Shown here piece by piece: positions 24,300 to 36,079 of a stretch of 64,000 nt of DNA; the first letter of the stretch is position 1, and each line of letters opens with the position of its first letter. The notes beneath the pieces are model-generated. The model was not told the DNA's origin, made no database searches, and was given only the letters and a program-made list of their open reading frames with translations. This stretch comes from Smallanthus sonchifolius (taxonomy: Eukaryota; Streptophyta; Magnoliopsida; Asterales; Asteraceae): contig CM042028.1 of assembly GCA_023525975.1 (NCBI GenBank), positions 75,205,501-75,269,500 on the forward strand. The letters are read 5' to 3'. The translations under genes were made by a program, and so were the position numbers.

Positions 24300-24609
24300 A
24301 TTTTAATTTTAAGAAAGCTAATAGCAAGTATTTAATGGACGTTATTGAAGATAAAATTAGAAAAGCTTCACTTAAAAATTAAGGAACTATACAACCAAAA
24401 TATCAAATGTTTCCAACTTATATTCCCTTCTTGGTCTATAACCAGAAGCCAGAAGCAGGACCACCAAAATCCTCATATACACCAACATTTCGAATATGTA
24501 CAAAAACAACACCGTGTAACAAAACGAATATAACCATATGATCAACTTATATAATATATGATATAATAACGCCCGACTTAAAAACCAAACAAGACCTCCA
24601 AAACTGTAA
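24300..24609 (-). other. ATG13 3' untranslated region and downstream flank
   Basis: Lies between the ATG13 stop (24610) and the solo LTR duplication. It is AT-rich, with no other gene. The polyadenylation site is not defined. Confidence 0.4.
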
Positions 24610-27600
24610 CTAGGGTTTGCCTGACTGCTTTAGCAATATTTGTTTCACATCCACATACCCTTTAAGCTCCTCTAATGCATCAGATGTGGTCTTTGTCCCA
24701 GAAACCCTAGAAAAAGAAGACATATTTGAACAAGAGCGAGGCGGGTGATCTTGAATCTGATTGGATGAATTTTCAGGCCTTGAGGTTTTAGATATGTATT
24801 GGGATCGATTCAAATCTTGTTGAAGAGGTGGCGCTTTTTTCAGCATCTGAACTAGAGCACCAACTGCAGCATCCTGTGATTTTACACGTTCATGTTGCGT
24901 GCCTAGATTTCCTGATCGATCAGATGAACCAGGCCTGCGAGATCATAGGGTGTCAAACGAAATAAAGGTCTAAAAAATTAGTAAAATTATGTTGAAGAGA
25001 ATAAGGGTCAGATGAGTTGAGCAGGTCGAAAATCACCCAAAGTGTTTTTTAATGCATAAAACCTCCTAAATCAATTTATTTAGAAAAACAAGATTATTAA
25101 TTATTCTGAGATAATATAAATCTTGTAAGTATATTTGACACACTAATTATTTGTGAAAAGTTTACAGGTCACTTAGGGTCAAAGTATTTCTTAGCATGTA
25201 ACAAGATGTGAAATGTTCAAATCTGCAAGATCACAGCAATATAAAATATACATGGTATTTGCACATCAATTATCCATAAAATATATACATTTTGTCCAAC
25301 TATATTATGATGCAGGACAAGGCAGATTCAAGTGGCAGTCGAAAAGTGTGATAATTAAAACGAGTATTACAACTATTATTAGTCCTTCTGGTTTATATTA
25401 GATAATTGTCTGTGTTTATCTTCAACATTTATTTTGATTATATACATAGTTGTCAAAGGCGCAAGGTGCACTCAAGGCGCAAAGAGTGAGCCTTGGGCCT
25501 AGGCGCAAGGCGCTTAAAAAGTGAGGGCTCAATAAAAGCAAGGCGCGTAGCACAAATATACAATTTTTGGGGTTTTAGACATGTTTTAGGCTTGTTTAGG
25601 GCTAGTTTAGGCTAGTTGTGGGCCATTTTTGGATTGTTAAGACCAGCTGACCAGGTTGCCCGGAATTTGTAGAATTATGCTGGAATTTTCAGGATTTGGC
25701 CGGAATCTCACTGAAATCCGACCGGAATCTCACCCGAAAGTCGCCGGAGGGCCTGGGTTGCAGCAAGGCGCTTTTCCTGCGCCGCGCCTCGCCTGAGGGC
25801 CTAGGCGCACGCCCAAAGGGCTTTTGACAACATAGATTATATGATAGAAAATTAGTGCTTTATTTCATATTTCCATGCTGTAGAACACAATGATCCGTGG
25901 GCTTTTATAGAGTTCTTTTTCTGAACTCCAATCTAATACAATGATCACTAACATTTCATTTGTCGTTTATTATAATTATATCATAAGAATTTTGATATTC
26001 ATCTTTATCAATTAACCTACTATCATTAAGTACAATTGCTAATTTCTGGCTTTAAGGTGAAGGATGCAACTTGCACTATATCATAGAGAAAATAATAAAG
26101 CAATTGAGCCGAGGTAACTGGTTTAAGCAAAAGAACCATATATAAGGTGTTCAACTAAAGTTAATTCACTAATTTTTTTTATCAAGTATTGTCAGACATA
26201 AAAACAAGATTCAACAAAAAGCAACATGCAGCATAGCTTTCCAAAAGTAGAAGCTATTTTTCCATTATGCATTGAATTAATTTTTCCAGGTGAAAGAACA
26301 CAAAGACCAGACAAAAAATAGGGTGCAGAGATAATCAGCTGTGCAATATTACTATGTCAAATAAGGACCTTAAACCGCTATTCCCGAACACAAATTTAGA
26401 ATGCTGATTATGAAAATTAATGAACTCAGATATTGTAGTATTGCTCCTGCATGGCCAGGACCACACTGATTAAAAATATAGAAATACGGTCTACTTACTA
26501 GTTCAGGACCACACTGATTAAAAATATAGAAATACTGTCTACTTACTAGTTCAACGCTGACTATTGTATAAATTAAAAAGCAACTGGTCATTCCTTGTTC
26601 AATAAAGAACATGAAAGAGTTAACTGGATCTGTTATTAAATTATTCTAAAGGTTTGCGGAACAAAATGACACAAAAGTAATCAGAATTTCTTCAGCCCAC
26701 ACCAAAAAATCCTTATTTCTTGCACCTTACTAAAACAAACTAGCGAAATAAGGTCCTGGAGCAATGGGCTCAACAGTGTAACATGTCTTGAATAAATTAT
26801 TAGAACTAAACCTAATTTACAGAATTAACTAGTTTTCTAGAACTCCAAATTATATCCTACTGACTCTAATTACTATACTTATAAAAGTCATCAACTATTC
26901 AAAGGCTCAAAAAAAAACAGCTAGCCTTTTTAACAAAAAATTACGAGCACAAGATGGATACATCTAACAAAAAATTATGTGACCTCATAAATATTACCTT
27001 CTGATCTTTTATCTTTTATGTAATTTATGTTAATGACCAAACATATAACAAGCTCACAAATGAACATAGTATTGTTAGGATCAAACACGCAACACACAAA
27101 CAAGAAAGATAAAGAGACACAAGATTTACGTGGTTCGATCAATGTGACCTACATCCACGGGGGCAACTAGGGTTTTCTTTTATTGAGTGATAATGAATTA
27201 CAAGTACAAGAGATTAATTTATAGGCATAAATTAGGGTTAGACCCTTAATCAACAAGTTAACTAAACTGGGCCCGCTTCGGGCTAGGGCCGGCTGACCCG
27301 AAGCCTACATCCTAACGATCTCCCACTGGGAGGCTTCGAAACACGTTCAACTCCACTTTGTACTTCTGCAAATGAAAACCCCTCTGATCTTCGGTACTCC
27401 CTAGTTACCCCGTCTCCTCAACATTATTCCTGGAGACCAGCTGAAGCTATGCAAAGCTTCAGCTTATCCAGCGCCACAGATTTGGTAAACATATCTGCTG
27501 GATTCTTCGCACCCGAGATATTCTTCAGACTGATTGTTCCTTCATTGATCAATTCTCTGACGAAGTGATATCTCATCCCTATGTGTTTTGTCTTCCCATG

Positions 27601-30600
27601 ATAGACGGGATTCTTGGCAAGTTTCACTGCACTCTCATTGTCACAATACAATGAGTAATCAGATTGTCGTTTCCCCAACTCTTCAAGAAATGTCCTTAAC
27701 CAAATTAATTCTTTGCTGGCCTCAGCAACAGCCATGTACTCGGCTTCTGTAGTTGATAAAGCAACACTCTTTTGAAGACGGGACATCCAGCTCACTGATG
27801 TACCTCCCACTGTGAAAACATACCCTGTCGTGCTCTTAAACGACCCTTTACAACCACCTAGATCTGTATCAGTGTAACCCCTGAGTATAGCATCTTTCCC
27901 CTTTAAACATAACCCCATCTTCTGAGTACCCTTCAAGTATCTGAGCACCAACTTGACACCTTCCCAATGTTCTTTCCCTGGATCAGACATGAACCTACTG
28001 ATGACCCCAACGGCATGAGCTATATCTGGTCTAGTGCAAACCATGGCATACATAAGACTGCCGACTGCTGATGCATAAGGAACGCTAGCCATCTCTGCTC
28101 TTTCTTCTTCAGTTTTAGGACATTAGTCCTTGGTAAGCTTCAAGTGACTTCCCAATGGAGTATTTCTAGGCTTGGTCTTTTCACTGTTCATCTTGAACCT
28201 CTCTAACACTTTCCCTATGTAATTTTCCTGAGAAAGTGTAAGAGAACCATCATTTTTGTTTCTGGTTATGCTCATTCCCAAAATCTGTTTGGCTGCACCC
28301 AAGTCTTTCATCTCAAATTCTTGAGACATCTGTTTCTTCAACTTGCTAATTTCTTTCATATCAGATCCTGCAATCAACATATCATCAACATAAAGTAACA
28401 GTATGATATAAGAGTTGCTGAACTTCTTCAAATAGCAGCAATGATCCATCTGGCATCTCTTGAACCCTGACCTCTCCATGAAGTTATCAAACTTCACGTA
28501 CCATTGTCTAGGTGCCTGTTTCATACCATATAAACTCTTTTTCAGTTTGCAGACCCAATTCTCTTTCCCAACAACCTGAAAACCCTCAGGTTGTGCCATT
28601 TAAATGTCTTCATCGAGATCACCGTGAAGAAAAGCAGTCTTCACGTCTAGCTGCTCAAGGTGTAAGCTTTCTGCTGCTACAAGACTCGGAACTAGTCTAA
28701 TGGTTGTCATTTTCACCACTGGAGAGAAGATCTCATCGTAATCAACCCCCTTCTTCTGTTGAAATCCCTTGACAACTAAACGGGCTTTGTACCGTTTAGA
28801 CCCATCATGTTCGTCCTTAACCCTGAAGACCCATTTGTTTTGTAGAGCTCTTTTGTCTGGCGGAAGCTTGACTAAGACCCATGTTTTGTTCTTATTCAAA
28901 GAGCTCATTTCATCCTTCAATGCTCCCACTGGAGCGAATCTTTCACCTTTACCGCTTCAATGTAATTCTCTAGTTCACCATTTTCTGTCAAGAGAATATA
29001 ATTAACTGAAGGACCGGGACTGTATCTGTCAGGCTGTTTAGTAACTCTGGTGGACCTTCTGACCCAGTTTGCAGACTGGTCGGGCTGCTGAGGGGGTTGT
29101 TCATCTTCAGACTCTGAACTCCCACTGTCAGAAACTCCTCCTGACTCTTCATCATTACCACCATCGGGAAACATGTCAACATCAGGTTCGGGAACCGGTT
29201 TCTGGTTTTCTATCTCATCCTCCACATACTCTTTCTGAACCTTAGAATCTTTCCTGTCTTTGTACAATTCTGCTTCATTGAAGGTAGCATGTTTACTTCT
29301 GATTACCTTTCTTCTTTCAAAATCCCACAGCCTGTAGCCCATTTGATCTGCCCCATAGCCAATGAAAGTGTATTTCTTGGCTTTTGCATCCAACTTGTCA
29401 CCATCTTTATTCAGGTCATAAGCGCTGCACCCGAAAACTTTCAAGTGCTCATATTTGACCGATGTACCCTTCCATTCTTCTTTAGGAACTTTATAGCCCA
29501 ACGGTACCGAAAGCCCACGGTTGATAAGATAGGCTGCAGTGTTAATTGCATCAGCCCAGAACGTCTTTGGGAGCCCTGCATTCAATCTCATACTTCTGGC
29601 TCTTTCGTTCAACGTTCTGTTTATTCTTTCTACGACTCCATTTTGTTGAGGAGTGCCTGGAACTGTCTTTATCATCCGAATGCCATGTTCAGCACAGAAA
29701 TTAGTGAACTCTGTGCTGATGTATTCCCCTCCGTTATCCGACTTCAAGCATTTTACCTTCAAATCAGTTTCAAGTTCAACAGCAGTTTTCCATTTCTTAA
29801 AAACATCAAAAACTTCAAATTTATTTTTAAGAAAATACACCCATACCTTGCGTGTGGCGTCATCTATGAAGGTTACATAATATCTCGAGCCTCCTAAGGA
29901 TGGAACTGGTGTTGGTCCAAAAACATCTGAATGAATGAGCTCCAATTTCTGAGCTTTAAGTGTCTTGCCAGTCTTCACAAATGACACCTTCTTTTTCTTC
30001 CCGAGAACACAGGGTTCACAGAACTCTGACTCGGCCCGTTTTATCTCTGGAAGTTTTCCCTTGGCGACGAGCATTTTCATCCCCTTTTCACTCATATGGC
30101 CGAGCCTTTGATGCCACAAACTCGAAGGACTCGACCCGCTAGTCACTGCATTAATACCACTTGCGGGTACTTCAACCATGTATAACGTACCCCGTTTCTT
30201 ACCCTTTGCAATCACCATATTTCCCTTAACGACCTTCCATTGCCCTCCACCGAAAGTAACATCATATCCCAGATCGTCTAACTGCCCGACAGAGATCAAC
30301 TTTCTCCTGAGGTTTGGAATAACCCTGACATTCTCCAATGTCCAAGTGGTTCCCAAGGAAGTCTTTAAGTCTACATCACCAATCCCTGTAATATCAAGAA
30401 TCTGATCATCAGCTAACCGAACTCTACCGTGATTACCTGTTCGAAGATTTCGGACCATATCAGGGCATGAGACCGCGTGGAATGAAGCACCTGAATCCAT
30501 GATCTAGGATTCCATGGAACTCTCAACACAACATATGAGAGTCTCATCTTCAGATTCTTCATCATCCTATTTTTCGACTGTCACATTGTTTACTTCTTCC

Positions 30601-33600
30601 TTTACGGTCGGCAGTTTGGGGCACTGGTCTCTGAAATGCCCTTTCTCTTTGCAGCTCCAACATTCAATGTCAGCCCTTGGCTTTGACTGACCTCTCTTTC
30701 TTGACTTGGATCTACCTCTGTTTTTCCCCCTTTCACTCTTTCTCCCCCTTGACTCGGTACTCAGCAGGGAATTTGATGATTCTCCGGTACTTCTTCTTCT
30801 AGAGTCTTCATTCAAGATCAAATCACGAACCTTGCTGAACGTTAAAACATCAACAGAACCTGTGACTGCAGTGATTGTTCCTGACCAACTATCAGGTAAT
30901 GAAGACAAAAGTAAGCACGCCTGTAACTCATCATCAATTTTAAAGTTTACTGAAGACAGACGTCTCAGATGAGAATTAAAAACATTAATATGATCAGTAA
31001 CTGAACTTCCCTCTTTCATGCGGGTATTAACCAATTCCCGGATCAGAAACACCTTGTTAGCAGCTAATGGTTTCTCATACATGTTGGCCAACGCATCCAT
31101 TATGCCACGTGCTGTGGTTTCCTCCAAGATGTTGTAGGCAACGTTCATTGACAGAGCAAGCCTTATAGTTGACTTGGCTTTCTTGTCAAGTGCCAACCAA
31201 ACTGGTGTCATCGGTGAGGGCGGTGGTTCTAGTACCAAATCCAAATCCTTCTAAATTAGCAAATCGGTGATTTGCATTCTCCACCATCCAAAGTTCTGCC
31301 CGTCAAACTTTTCTATCTTGGTTTTTCCTTCCTCAGCCATTATCCAACTACAAATGCTTAACGATTGAGTCAAAACTGGAATAGTGTTCGAACACAACTT
31401 TTGGCCGGCTGCCTGAACTTGAGTGTTGTTCTATCGCACACTACCCGTGAGATCAGTTTCAAAAAATCGAAAAACAAAAGGAGTTGATAACACACCTGAG
31501 CTTCTTGAAAAATACCAAAAAATAACCCAAAAAACCTAACCTTGTAAAACGTGCAGCCCACCCGAAAATCGCAGCAGCGAAATCAAACAAAACAGCGGCT
31601 GTTTGACTTTTTCTAGTCAAACTCAGCAGGCTGTTGACTTTTCTGGTCAAACTCAGCAGCTGTTGACTTTTTCTGGTCAAACCCTAGCAGCAAGTACTGT
31701 AGCGGCGACACTGTAGCGCAGGGAAACACTGTAGCGTCGGAAACACTGTAGCGACGTTACTGTTCACGCGCGCGGCAGTACTGTAGCGGCGGTTACTGCT
31801 CACACGGTGGCGGCGGCGGCGAACTGACCTGTGGTTGCGATTGATCGATCAAGAGCCCGAGCTCTGATACCAGTTGTTAGGATCAAGCACGCAACACACA
31901 AACAAGAAAGATAAAGAGACACAAGATTTACGTGGTTCGATCAATGTGACCTACATCCACGGGGGCAACTAGGGTTTTCTTTTATTGAGTGATAATGAAT
32001 TACAAGTACAAGAGATTAATTTATAGGCATAAATTAGGGTTAGACCCTTAATCAACAAGTTAACTAAACTGGGCCCGCTTCGGGCTAGGGCCGGCTGACC
32101 CGAAGCCTACATCCCAACAAGTATGTTAACATCATTCAAGAAACAGAATATAATGTTATGTTTGCATACCTGCTGCCAGGATCCATCGTGTCATCATCAT
32201 CCACCACAAAGGGACCTGAAAACTCAGAGTCATCATAACTATCTTCAAATGACAATCTACTAAAGCTTCTAGAAGAAGATTTATGTGGGGAGCTGTTGGA
32301 TGAAATCTTCACACCAGATGGCCTTGCATTCTCTTCTACCCTTAAAGATAACAACTATAACAAGCAAAATAACTTGATAAGCCCCATTGATGCATGATCC
32401 CAAATTATAACAACATAATAAGTTCCTATATATATGGCCTACACAATTCACTTCATATTACCTTTTGGGAACTTTTCTTTTCAACTGTTTATACAACTTC
32501 AAAGTGAGAAAAAATTCCCGACTTTAAAAATAAAAACAAGCAAAATACTTTTAAGTTCAGGACATCCCATAGTAAGAACAAAAAGACGACATTCATTGGA
32601 TTTGATGTGTTATGCTTAATTTGAATAAAGAATCTGAAAATAGTTCTTGAAAAGCGCCAAGTTATGAAGTTAAAAAAACTGCATTTGGAACACCCTTGCA
32701 GTATCTTGATCATATCACATTCATTTGAGACTATCCAAAATCCTGAAGAAAGCTAATAAAAAAATTACATAAGATTTCCATATAAAATTACCTTTCCAGC
32801 AGTTGTGGGAATACTCAAGCTTCTCTCGACTAAAGAAAGACTCGATCTAGTAGCTTTGAGAGGAGGAGAAAAGGGCAAAATCGTCTTATTTACAGATAAA
32901 GGTGCATCACCAAGCCTAGAAACAGGTATGCGAACAGGAGCACTATCAGACCGTAAAAGAACCTTCAACATATTACTTCCAATGGGTGGTGATGGCGATG
33001 GAGATGGTGAAAAGTTAGGAGAAGGCAAGTACTCATCATAACCAATATCCTTAGTATGAACATGAGCAGGTTCTAATGAAGGATGTCTTGAACTAACAGG
33101 CGGTCTATGGCTGCCAAATTTAGAGTACAAAGTTCGTGATTCTGAATATGTTGGTGAGGGAGATGGCAATGCTGATGGCGGTGATGCCATACTTGTATCA
33201 TAACTCCAGCTATGCCGCCTTCCAAACGGCGAAGATGATGGAGAATACTGTGGCATTGGAACCGAAGGTAGTCTTTTTAGTGGATCTGCCAATGGGCTAC
33301 CCACATAATCTGTTATAAACTGTGGGGACATGGGGGTAGATGATTCTGAACTTGTATCACAAACTGAAGGAAGATATAATAATGAAATCCAAAGTTTACC
33401 ACAAGAAGTATCCACAGGAGTGAACACAAACTGCTGCATTTCAGCTTCATCTCTACGAACCAATGGTTCAACAGATGAAGATACCCTGTGAACTAGACTA
33501 AACGATCGAATCTGCCCAGAAGAACTGATCTCACGGAAAATCTTGTAAGCAGGTAAAAGCCTAACAGTTACATACAATGATCTCAAAAGCAAAATTGATT

Positions 33601-34135
33601 TCTTGTATAATGCATGTGAAGTAATTGAGTTTGATCTTTTGTTCCCTGAATATCCTTCTTTGCAGCCCTTTTTGCTCTCGTACCGCACAAGCCATCTCTC
33701 AATAACCTTCTCACTGTTCCCATCACACCCAAAGTCATCAGAATCTGATTTCCATACAACCGGAAACCGATCTTTTGACAATAAGTTTTGTTCAACTGCC
33801 AGTTTTGGTGAACTATTCACATAATCCCAATTACTAGGTCTCTGAACCAAAATCACATCCACCACCATGGGCTCAAGGTTGCTTTGCCGCCAGAAATCAA
33901 TGTTTTCAAGCGCGGCAGGGCAGTCCCGGAGAGCCAAATTGAACCACTTATCCCTAGGTCTCATACTGGAGGAAGATGAAGCAGATGATGACGGTGAATG
34001 CGATTGCTCGCCGCTATAATTACGTGAAGACACAAAGGGACACCTAGACTCAAGTATTATATGCAAACTTTTTGCAAAGAATTCAGTGATTATCTGTTCC
34101 ATCTTTGCAGGTTCCGAGTGAGGATTAACTGCCAT
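24610..34135 (-). CDS. ATG13: autophagy-related protein 13 (ATG13), 3 exons
   Basis: Exons in transcript order: 34135-32792, 32354-32170, 24934-24610; 1854 nt, 617 aa, phases agree. ATG13 is the regulatory scaffold that joins the ATG1 kinase complex and starts autophagosome formation; TOR-dependent phosphorylation controls it. Residues about 12-258 form the HORMA domain, recognised from EQIITEFFAKSLHIIL, DKWFNLAL (62-69), VIERWLVRYE and LLYLPSVCD. The rest is Ser/Pro-rich and disordered, with the plant-conserved RSDSAPV, SNSSPHKSSSRS and EFSGPFVVDDDD blocks and the C-terminal QDAAVGALVQMLKKAPPL (530-547), near the ATG1/ATG11-binding part. Intron 1 is 437 bp. Intron 2 is 7235 bp and carries a Copia element in the same sense. 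An alternative exon 1/2 junction (donor after CTTAT, acceptor at 32340) also keeps the frame, so a few residues there are uncertain. The start is the first ATG before the HORMA domain. Confidence 0.93.
25450..25830. mobile_element. MITE filled with GGCGC words in ATG13 intron 2
   Basis: Termini TTGTCAAAGGCGC and GGGCTTTTGACAA are inverted, with the short direct repeat CATAG on both sides. The interior is rich in GCAAGGCGC and its complement. The style resembles the element at 50142-50609. Confidence 0.65.
26457..26552. repeat. 48-bp tandem duplication in ATG13 intron 2
   Basis: Two adjacent copies, 26457-26504 and 26505-26552, both starting AGGACCACACTGATT, differ by one base (ACGGTC versus ACTGTC). 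Confidence 0.9.
27073..27317 (-). repeat. 3' LTR of the Copia element
   Basis: 245 bp. By eye it differs from the other LTR at three positions (about 98.8% identical). Two of these are in the last few bases at its inner end, where the canonical TG start has become CG on the element strand. Confidence 0.95.
27318..27333 (-). other. polypurine tract of the Copia element
   Basis: On the element strand, CCCAGTGGGAGAT lies directly upstream of the 3' LTR, where the plus-strand primer tract belongs. Confidence 0.7.
27424..30500 (-). pseudogene. broken Copia pol region (protease, integrase, RT, RNase H)
   Basis: In element order: protease DSGAS at the start (30500 downward); integrase zinc region LWHQRLGH ... 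CEPCVLGK and catalytic core with HSDVFGP, SDNGGEY and PQQNGVVER; reverse transcriptase with YVDDMLIAG; RNase H with CTRPDIAHA, LSTTEAEYMA and the end near 27424. Breaks: a frameshift at about 28917-28929 between integrase and RT, an in-frame stop at 28600-28602, and another at 28123-28125. The RT and RNase H pieces (28929-27424) share one frame apart from those two stops. Confidence 0.93.
30501..31340 (-). pseudogene. broken Copia gag region
   Basis: The gag frame starts at ATG 31340 (MAEEGKTKIEKFDG) and is cut by a TAG at 31253-31251 after 29 codons. The rest stays open to a TAG at 30569-30567, and a third in-frame TAG lies at 30506-30504, just before the protease. It contains the retrotransposon gag core and a CCHC zinc knuckle (CWSCKEKGHFRDQC). 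Read-through of the three stops would join it to pol in one frame, as in intact Copia elements. Confidence 0.9.
31861..31872 (-). other. primer-binding site of the Copia element
   Basis: On the element strand, TGGTATCAGAGC lies two bases inside the 5' LTR. It is complementary to the 3' end of the initiator methionine tRNA, the usual primer of plant Copia elements. Confidence 0.93.
31875..32119 (-). repeat. 5' LTR of the Copia element
   Basis: 245 bp with TG...CA ends. On the element strand it starts TGTTGGGATGTAGG. It is the copy nearest ATG13 exon 2 and would carry the element promoter and polyadenylation signals. Confidence 0.95.
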
Positions 34136-34525
34136 GATCCTAGGGTTTCCGTATCTTACTCCGATTAAACCCTAAATCAGTCTTATCTTGTTGTTTATAC
34201 TCGATTAACCGATTTACATAAACAGAATTTCAAACAAAGTTGTATCAAATGAATCAAAGTTAGTAGTAAGTATACGATCGAACCTTCGAGATGTACATAG
34301 TGGTGTGTAAGATAAGAACCCTAGGTAAAAACAGTAGAGCTTCGAAGTTAGGGTTTAGCGGACTGTAAGTGAAAGGTGTTATGGAGTAGAAGAGAATGTA
34401 GAGATGAAGTATATACACTTGAAAATGAAATGATCAGTTATGGCGTCTGCAGGATCCAGAGATTCATCCGAGGAAGAAGACTCCATGGGAGTAGAAGATT
34501 GAATTTGAGGGGTTTTACAAGTTAA
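34136..34525 (-). other. ATG13 5' leader and proximal promoter
   Basis: No other gene. AAACCCTA-type words near 34170 are common near plant transcription starts. The start site and any leader intron are not resolved. The MITE at 34526 marks the left end of inserted DNA upstream. Confidence 0.4.
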
Positions 34526-34726
34526 GGGGGTGTTTGGGATTACTTATTTCCTTCTCCTTATCTCCTTTTATAAGTAGTTTTGAGAAGTAACTCCCACTTA
34601 CTTTTTAAAATCTTCTTTTTTCTTCTCAAAATCTCCTTTTATAAGTAGTTTTGAGAGGTAACCCAAACAACTTATAAACTTATATAAGTTAATAAGTTGG
34701 TTTGAAAAGACAATCCAAACACCCTC
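34526..34726. mobile_element. Tourist-like (PIF/Harbinger) MITE
   Basis: Termini GGGGGTGTTTGGGATT and AATCCAAACACCCTC are inverted and flanked by the 3-bp repeat TAA (34523-34525, 34727-34729), the PIF/Harbinger signature. The segment CTCCTTTTATAAGTAGTTTT is present twice inside. It lies about 390 bp upstream of the ATG13 start codon. Confidence 0.8.
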
Positions 34727-34864
34727 TAAGTGGGCCCACGTTTTATGTGTAAATATTAATGGGAAACATGTTTATCCCTCTATCCATTTATTATATCTTA
34801 TTTAAATATTAAAAATAGATTATTATTTAAATTTTTTTATAACGGCTAACTCGAATACTCTCTT

Positions 34865-35046
34865 TTTTTTACATTAATTTGGATCACTGACGGGCCATCC
34901 GATCATCTCCACCTCCCTTAGGAGGAAATCCATCATAGGTGAGAAAACTCATTGGCCTAACCCGGACTCACTTTTTTTTATCACAAGTGGTACTTGAACC
35001 AAGACCTTCTCATTTTAGTGAAATCTTGGGTATATACACATTTGCC
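34865..35046 (-). mobile_element. tRNA-derived SINE
   Basis: Flanked by the perfect 16-bp repeat ACTCGAATACTCTCTT (34849-34864 and 35047-35062). On the minus strand it has a pol III-like head, a B box near TTGGTTCAAGTACC, the family segment GGTGGAGATGATCGG and an A-rich tail. It is a close relative of the SINE at 4995-5159. Confidence 0.88.
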
Positions 35047-35062
35047 ACTCGAATACTCTCTT

Positions 35063-35827
35063 AATCCTATTTTTGAATTTACACATTTATATCTATGGTG
35101 TGACTACCGAACACCTTTTCATATACAACTTGATACTGCTTACCATTAGGCCAAATGCCAATTTATTATTATTTAATTACTTTATCCCTTTCAAAGTTAG
35201 AGAAATACGAAAACTACATATATAATTATATTTTACTTTTTGAATCTAATACATAATACAGTTATGTAATCGTCTATCTTGTTATTCTTTTAAGTGTAAT
35301 TACAGTTTTCGACCATGTGGTTTGACGAAAATCTCGGTATCAGTCGCTATACTTTTTCTTTTGTGATTTCCAATTTTTGTTACTTGAGTTCCTGAGACTA
35401 ATAATGTTACATTCTACTCTTACATGAAAATGATATTCGACGAAGAAAACCAAAATGATATTCAACACTAAAGTAGCATAATATGAATATTCACTTAGAA
35501 CCATATACAATGTAACGCGTGTAGATGATCGATCAAGAAGATAGAACTTGAATACGTATTTGTTATGTGAAGAAATAATATTTGTACTAATTTATGTTCG
35601 TTTTTAAATTTTCGATAGCATTTTTGGATTTCGCCAATAAAAGATCAATTTTGCAAGCTAAAGTTATGCTTATAAGCATCATACAAATAGTGAGTTAGAA
35701 AAGTGTTACTATAAATTTGGTTCACATTTTCACATATTGTGTTTCGAATGATGTTATATAAAATATTTAGTTGAATTTGAAAGGTCTAGCCGTCTTCATT
35801 AGAGTAATATTTCCATATGTTTGTTCC
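35063..35827. other. intergenic DNA without a supported gene
   Basis: AT-rich with no element boundary or coding support. Confidence 0.4.
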
Positions 35828-35842
35828 ACTATATTCTATTGA

Positions 35843-36064
35843 TTTTTTTTTTGAACGGCAACACCTATATATTATAGGATAGTTGAGTTTTTTCGGGGCA
35901 ACACCTAAAATATCCAGGGCAGCCCACCACAGCAGGAACCCTCCAAACTGGGTAAACCCCCTAACCTAGCCACAAACCCTTTTTTTTGTTGTAGCCAGGA
36001 TTCAAATCCAAGACATTCACTATGAAAATTCTTGAAACTACCATTGCACTAAATGGCCAACGGT
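35843..36064 (-). mobile_element. tRNA-derived SINE
   Basis: On the minus strand: A box near GGCCATTTAGTGCAATGGTAG, B box near GGATTTGAATCCTGG, and 3' end TGCCGTTC followed by A residues. The flanking repeat is 15 bp with one mismatch: ACTATATTCTATTGA (35828-35842) and ACTATATTATATTGA (36065-36079). Confidence 0.85.
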
Positions 36065-36079
36065 ACTATATTATATTGA

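Larger units (their letters stand above)
27073..32119 (-). mobile_element. Copia-type LTR retrotransposon inserted in ATG13 intron 2
   Basis: A 5047-bp element with 245-bp LTRs, the 5-bp target duplication AGTAT (27068-27072 and 32120-32124), a tRNA-iMet primer-binding site, gag, protease, integrase, reverse transcriptase, RNase H and a purine tract in Copia order (integrase before reverse transcriptase). It is transcribed in the same direction as ATG13. Its 5' LTR starts only 50 bp after the exon 2 splice donor. The coding region is broken by several in-frame stops and one frameshift, so it cannot encode the full polyprotein. Wording such as GKKRGTLYM in the protease-integrase region suggests the Tork/Tnt1-like lineage (inference). 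Confidence 0.97.

Noticed and set aside
32805..33824. Plus-strand frames opposite ATG13 exon 1
   Set aside because: Shadows of the ATG13 coding strand, which carries the conserved HORMA domain.
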